NCBI GenBank assembly: GCA_000697665.1
Contig: KL197716.1
Location: forward strand, 53,682-117,681
Direction: 5' to 3'
Length of the DNA: 64,000 bases
DNA from: Jaapia argillacea MUCL 33604
Taxonomy: Eukaryota; Basidiomycota; Agaricomycetes; Jaapiales; Jaapiaceae
Under the pieces are notes generated by a model that saw only the letters and a program-made list of their open reading frames with translations, was not told the origin of the DNA and did no database searches. Shown in pieces: positions 59,766 to 64,000 of this stretch; position 1 is the stretch's first letter, and each line of letters begins with the position of its first letter. The position numbers and the translations under genes are program-made.

Positions 59766-59910
59766 TGAGAGGTGGGAGCGGGTTTGTGGGAGCGGGGTCG
59801 GTGTTAGAGTTAGGGGAATAACTCTCCCCAGGGTTAGTCACATGTTATTAACTGGAGGTGGTATCGAAGACCTGGTTATAACCAGGTATTTAACTAGTTA
59901 TTAACCAAAT

Positions 59911-60131
59911 ATTGTGTAGGCGAAAATCTTTTGTATGCACAAGCAAATCAACTCTACATATACTCTACGATCCAATCAGCTTCTGCGGGAGCGTGTTTGG
60001 GAGCAGAAACTTTATTGACAGCCCGAGAGGTCAAGAGACTGAAGCGGCGGCACTGATGCGCGGGGTGTCCGAACAAAAGATCAAGAATGGTCAGCGATTG
60101 GATGTTCAAAGATGACTCCAGCGGGGCCAAA
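59911..60131 (+). repeat. Gap-flanking direct repeat, left copy
   Basis: 221 bp, identical to 60417-60636 except for one base (GTCCGAAC against GTCCAAC). It ends exactly where the run of N begins. Confidence 0.95.
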
Positions 60132-60416
60132 NNNNNNNNNNNNNNNNNNNNNNNNNNNNNNNNNNNNNNNNNNNNNNNNNNNNNNNNNNNNNNNNNNNNN
60201 NNNNNNNNNNNNNNNNNNNNNNNNNNNNNNNNNNNNNNNNNNNNNNNNNNNNNNNNNNNNNNNNNNNNNNNNNNNNNNNNNNNNNNNNNNNNNNNNNNNN
60301 NNNNNNNNNNNNNNNNNNNNNNNNNNNNNNNNNNNNNNNNNNNNNNNNNNNNNNNNNNNNNNNNNNNNNNNNNNNNNNNNNNNNNNNNNNNNNNNNNNNN
60401 NNNNNNNNNNNNNNNN
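60132..60416. other. Assembly gap (285 N)
   Basis: Run of N. Any open frame drawn through it is an artefact. Confidence 0.99.
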
Positions 60417-60636
60417 ATTGTGTAGGCGAAAATCTTTTGTATGCACAAGCAAATCAACTCTACATATACTCTACGATCCAATCAGCTTCTGCGGGAGCGT
60501 GTTTGGGAGCAGAAACTTTATTGACAGCCCGAGAGGTCAAGAGACTGAAGCGGCGGCACTGATGCGCGGGGTGTCCAACAAAAGATCAAGAATGGTCAGC
60601 GATTGGATGTTCAAAGATGACTCCAGCGGGGCCAAA
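60417..60636 (+). repeat. Gap-flanking direct repeat, right copy
   Basis: 220 bp starting exactly after the run of N, the same sequence as the left copy. Either a real tandem repeat or a false duplication from two overlapping contigs that were not merged. Confidence 0.95.
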
Positions 60637-61580
60637 TCTCCCAGTGGAGGCGAATCGTTCTACAGGACGACACGGACTTGTGCTTGCCCATGACTGGCAG
60701 TTGTCGAGATTTCACGAAACTTGAGGGTTGGATACATCTTCGAGTGGGTAACCTGAGTCAGGACACCAGAGTGAGGGAGTGGAAAGACAATAATTGAATA
60801 TTCATGCCTTACGTTCCTTCACATAGATAGATCGAACTTAAGCTTGCACCATTGACATGAGGGCGCTCACGAATTGACATGCTCGCAAGTGACTGTTGAG
60901 CTACGGATTTTCTGAAAGTGTCGAGGAATGGCCAAGAGTGATTACAAAACCAGAAGCTGGGATACAATGGTCATGTAGTGCAGAGATAATAACCTCTAGC
61001 TGCTCAGGTATTGCCATGGTATAGAGGGAAATGAACACAATGGGACGTGACTCTTGAAGGTTCGACACCGTCGCTGGGAGGCGGGCAGCCAGGAGTGGCT
61101 ACGTGATCAATTTCTTCGCCCACTTCATGTGGCCATGGTCCACAAAGATTTGTTGTGTTTGAGAGCTTTGCTGAAACCGGCAAAGACATTGGCGAAACTG
61201 AGGTGGCTGCGTTTGTTGTAGGAGCTTGGTCGTAGAACGAACAAAATATGGTCCAGCTCTCACCTCCCAGATAAGTTAATCCTATTGGAGTTATTAACTG
61301 CCCATCCCCAGACCTCGAGTAAATAACAGGTTATATACATGTTTAAAACCGTTGGGATAGCCAGAACTGACCCTAGAACGAGAGTCGCCCAAGAAGATGA
61401 TGATGATCCTATGCGAATACACTGGTGTCCTGTCCTATCCTGACTGCTGACTAAGCCTCCCCAAAGGGGGAAATGACCCCCATATCCTATCCTTCTCCCT
61501 CGCATTCTCAGTCTAGGGTGCAGGTTCCACTACTGCATGTGCCCCCTTCGAATTAAGCGGCATCCTCGTCACTGAGATGA
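60637..61580. other. No recognised gene
   Basis: Short open frames only (for example 61004-61189 and 61260-61505, both minus). None shows a recognised motif. It may include the decayed remainder of the element whose integrase lies at 61.6-63.3 kb. Confidence 0.35.
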
Positions 61581-61582
61581 TC

Positions 61583-63250
61583 TCACTGCAAAGAACCTTT
61601 CCTTCCTCTTCCAGAAACTCGCTCACTTCCAACACCACTGCTCTCGATCCCGTTCTGTTCCTCGTCTGCCACTGCCGTCTCCTCCTCCTCCTCCTCCTCC
61701 TCCTCCTCCTCCTGCCTCTGCCTCCTCTGGCTTTCCTCATCCCCCATGTCCTCCTCCTCTTCCCTCTGCTCTCCTTGCATCTTCTGCTCCAGATCCCTCT
61801 GCACCTCTGCAAGCTTTGTCCCCTCCCTGGGTATGAATTCCCTGAGCCACCGCACATTGAATTCCCCATTAAGTGGAACTCCTTCGAGAGTCTCAAGTTG
61901 ATACGAATTTGTTAGTCGCTCCATGACCCTTCTCGGCACGGACCACTTCGGGAGGAGTTTGTGCTCAGTCTTGAAGGTGTAATCCAGATTGCTACAGTAG
62001 ACTTGAACTAGCTGGCCTTTGGTGAAGATGACTTCCCCTTTGCTCGAATTTAGTACCTTCCTATCGAACCTCGCTTTGCGTTTGACAGCATGTATGACAG
62101 CAGCCTCATACCTGTCAAGCCTTTGTTGAGCCACATACGCCATCTGCATGCTGACATCAGCTGGCTTCAGGACCGAAGTACTATCCTCGATGGGAGTTGG
62201 TGGCGTGTTGATTACTAGACCCAGTAGCAGCTCCTTTGGTGAGAACTTTAGTGCTGGAAGTATGCGAGAGTTAAGGATGCAGACTGCATCGTCCAGATGA
62301 TCAGGCCAGTTCTTTGGGAGACTCTGCCAACCTTGTTCGGTGTCCAAGTCTTCACCGATGTCTGGTGCGCAAAGTCGTTTCAGGACATGCAACAAAAGTT
62401 TGTTAGTGCCTTTGCAGAGACCATTGATCCACGGTGAATAGGCTGCAATGACGTGGTGTGTTGTGTTCCACTGCTTACAGAAAGCACGAACTTCCTCATT
62501 ATTGAAATGCTTGCCACCATCTGTCATAAAGGTTTCTGAGGCGATGAATGGGTGGAATATCTGAGAGAGACCGTTGATTGTTGTCTTGCCACTTCCTGCG
62601 GTCTTGTATTTGAAGGCCCATACATTTTGGGAGTAACAGTCAAGGTAGACACCAAGCGTATGGTACCCTCCCTTGCCAACCAGGAGCGAGAGGTAATCAC
62701 CAACAAGCAGCTCAAATGTGTAGCGCCGTGTGATTGGGTTAAGCAATGCATGGAGGTGAGTTCCACCGAAGCTCTTACATTTTGGACAGTCTTTGATACC
62801 CACTATGATCAATTCATCAAGACGGGGGCTGTGAATCCTATCGATGAGCACCATTTTGATTGTGTCCCGGTGCCAGTGCCCTCCCTCCAAGTGCTGCTTC
62901 CTCACCAGTTCTACCGCCTCTGCCTTTGTAATGCACTCTGTCCGCGAGCGTGCTCTTGTACCTGTACCCCCGTTCACCCTCCATAACCTTCCTTCCTCGA
63001 TCATATACTGGGAGGCCCTGTGTCGTGCACAACGTCGCTCTCGTGCATCCTTCCCTTGGTCAAGTTGCGCCAATGCCTTAATGACCTCAACAAAAAGTGG
63101 CTCCTTCTCAAACCTCACCTGTAGTGCACTCACCTCTGATGATGCATCAATGGAAAATACATCATGCACCAGTCCGGACTCTGCCTCCCAGTCTTCACAA
63201 ATGTCCCACTTGCTACCATCACCTGTGATCCTTGGTATCCCCTCCCACAT
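61583..63250 (-). mobile_element. Ty3-type integrase region of a fossil LTR element
   Basis: A 555-codon minus-strand frame. It starts with a linker, then has an HHCC-type zinc-binding segment (ELVRKQHLEGGHWHRDTIK ... DCPKCK), an integrase core (VGDYLSLLVGKGGYHTLGVY, FMTDGGKHFNNEEVRAFC, HHVIAAYSPWINGLCKGTNK) and a GPYRV-like C-terminal segment (LLPKWSVPRRVMERLTNSYQ), ending in an acidic run. This is the integrase of a Ty3-type element common in Agaricomycetes and differs from the one at 28-37 kb. No reverse transcriptase or LTRs are found nearby, so only part of the element remains. Treated as broken. Confidence 0.8.
61679..61713. repeat. CTC/GAG trinucleotide microsatellite
   Basis: About eleven CTC units, encoding a glutamate run on the minus strand near the end of the integrase frame. 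Confidence 0.9.
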
Positions 63251-63299
63251 TCGACTATCAACAGCTCAAATGATGTCACATAGAGGTCCTTCTATTTTG

Positions 63300-63840
63300 G
63301 AATACCCCTTGATGAGGTCGCGGAAATGCCCTGTGATCATCTGAGAAAAATCGGGTCGCTATGGGTGCCTGTGTAGCCTCCATAGTGCTGGTAGCACCAT
63401 AGGGAGGGTCCTATTTATGGTCTTCCCATAGCGGCCACCACCGCTATTGTAGACCACCATAGCAGGGGTGATCTTCCATAGTATTCCATAGCACCATATC
63501 AAGGCCACGCGTAATTCATAGCGACTTGCCCAGTTCAACAACGATCGATAGTCACGTCTGGCATACAATAGGTGGACCGAGTTGTCATAGGGGTACCAAG
63601 CAGCGAGGGTGGACCAGTAGCGTTTTGTAGGTCTTGACTTGGTGTGGTAGTCATTGGTGTCGTGGGTAGGGGTACCGAGTCCCAAGCGTCGCCGATAGAA
63701 ACAGTTCTTGTACAGACCAACTGTAGACCCACCCCAAATGTCCCAAGCTATTGTTGCATTGTCGATTTAGCCATGGGCTCATACAGGGCCATCCGCACAG
63801 ATAGAAATGATAGGGTAAAAATTGATAGTTTTGAGGCATG
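63300..63840. other. Hairpin-rich non-coding stretch
   Basis: Between 63365 and 63500 the word CCATAG recurs many times. Small palindromes occur, such as GTGCTGGTAGCAC and AGCGGCCACCACCGCT. No gene is recognised. It could be a decayed terminal repeat or MITE-like sequence. Confidence 0.35.
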
Positions 63841-63864
63841 AAATACAGTACAATTCAATACAAT

Positions 63865-63961
63865 TCAACTTCCTACGTTCGCCTCCAACGCCGCCCAATC
63901 TACATCATCATAATCGTCGCCGTCATTGGTGTCCTTGATCTCCTCGTTTCCCGCATGGGTC
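63865..63961 (-). CDS. Probable last exon of a gene running off the right edge
   Basis: Minus-strand 97-nt exon preceded by a good acceptor (CTAATC branch-like word, then TTTACCAG). It reads NEEIKDTNDGDDYDDVDWAA and a few more residues to a stop at 63865-63867. An acidic C-terminus directly after a well-formed acceptor looks genuine, but the upstream part lies beyond the window and the family cannot be named. Confidence 0.35.
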
Positions 63962-64000
63962 CTGGTAAATATAAGATTAGTCCGAGCAGGAGCACTGACA

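Noticed and set aside
60087-60693. Open frames running through the run of N
   Set aside because: They are produced by translating unknown bases and carry no evidence.

Overview
This is eukaryotic, almost certainly fungal, DNA. Short introns (about 50-65 nt, GT...AG, with CTNAY-like branch sites) interrupt nearly every recognisable gene. The protein families point to a basidiomycete, probably an Agaricomycete: DUF6533 multi-pass membrane proteins, the agaricomycete LQTSWF/TELE/LWW membrane family, NACHT proteins, tyrosine-kinase-like kinases with an HGDLKG loop, Ty3-type LTR elements and a DIRS-like tyrosine-recombinase retroelement. No species can be named.

Layout. 0-24 kb is a tandem array of five DUF6533 genes on the + strand. 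They form two subfamilies in the order alpha-beta-beta-alpha-alpha, spaced 4.2-5.7 kb. Between them lie decayed, mostly minus-strand copies of unidentified sequences. 24.2-25.6 kb holds one intact two-exon membrane-protein gene (-). 28.0-37.0 kb is a full-length but broken Ty3 LTR element (-) with 328-bp LTRs and a 5-bp target duplication. 38.6-39.7 kb is a tyrosine-kinase-like kinase gene (-) with an apparent single-base break. 39.8-41.9 kb is an eight-exon ataxin-2/Pbp1-related gene (-) that codes for three SM-ATX modules, the most unusual object here. 42.2-42.6 kb is a palindromic MITE with CACTG ends. 44.8-46.5 kb is an intact seven-exon 3-dehydroshikimate-dehydratase-like gene (+). Three decayed partial copies of it lie at 22.3, 37.2 and 58.8 kb.

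47.2-51.6 kb carries a predicted pseudokinase gene (-) and, upstream of it, a NACHT gene (-) inactivated by an in-frame TGA and by a solo LTR. 52.6-57.5 kb is a decayed DIRS-like element. 59.9-60.6 kb is an assembly gap flanked on both sides by the same 220 bp. 61.6-63.3 kb is a fossil Ty3 integrase region. The right edge has what looks like the last exon of another gene (-).

The window reads as a duplication-prone accessory region rather than a pathway cluster. Host genes (membrane receptor-like proteins, NACHT, kinases, one catabolic enzyme) are repeatedly copied, fragmented and invaded by transposons. The NACHT and kinase genes belong to families used by fungi in signalling and non-self recognition. 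No functional link between the neighbours can be shown from sequence alone.
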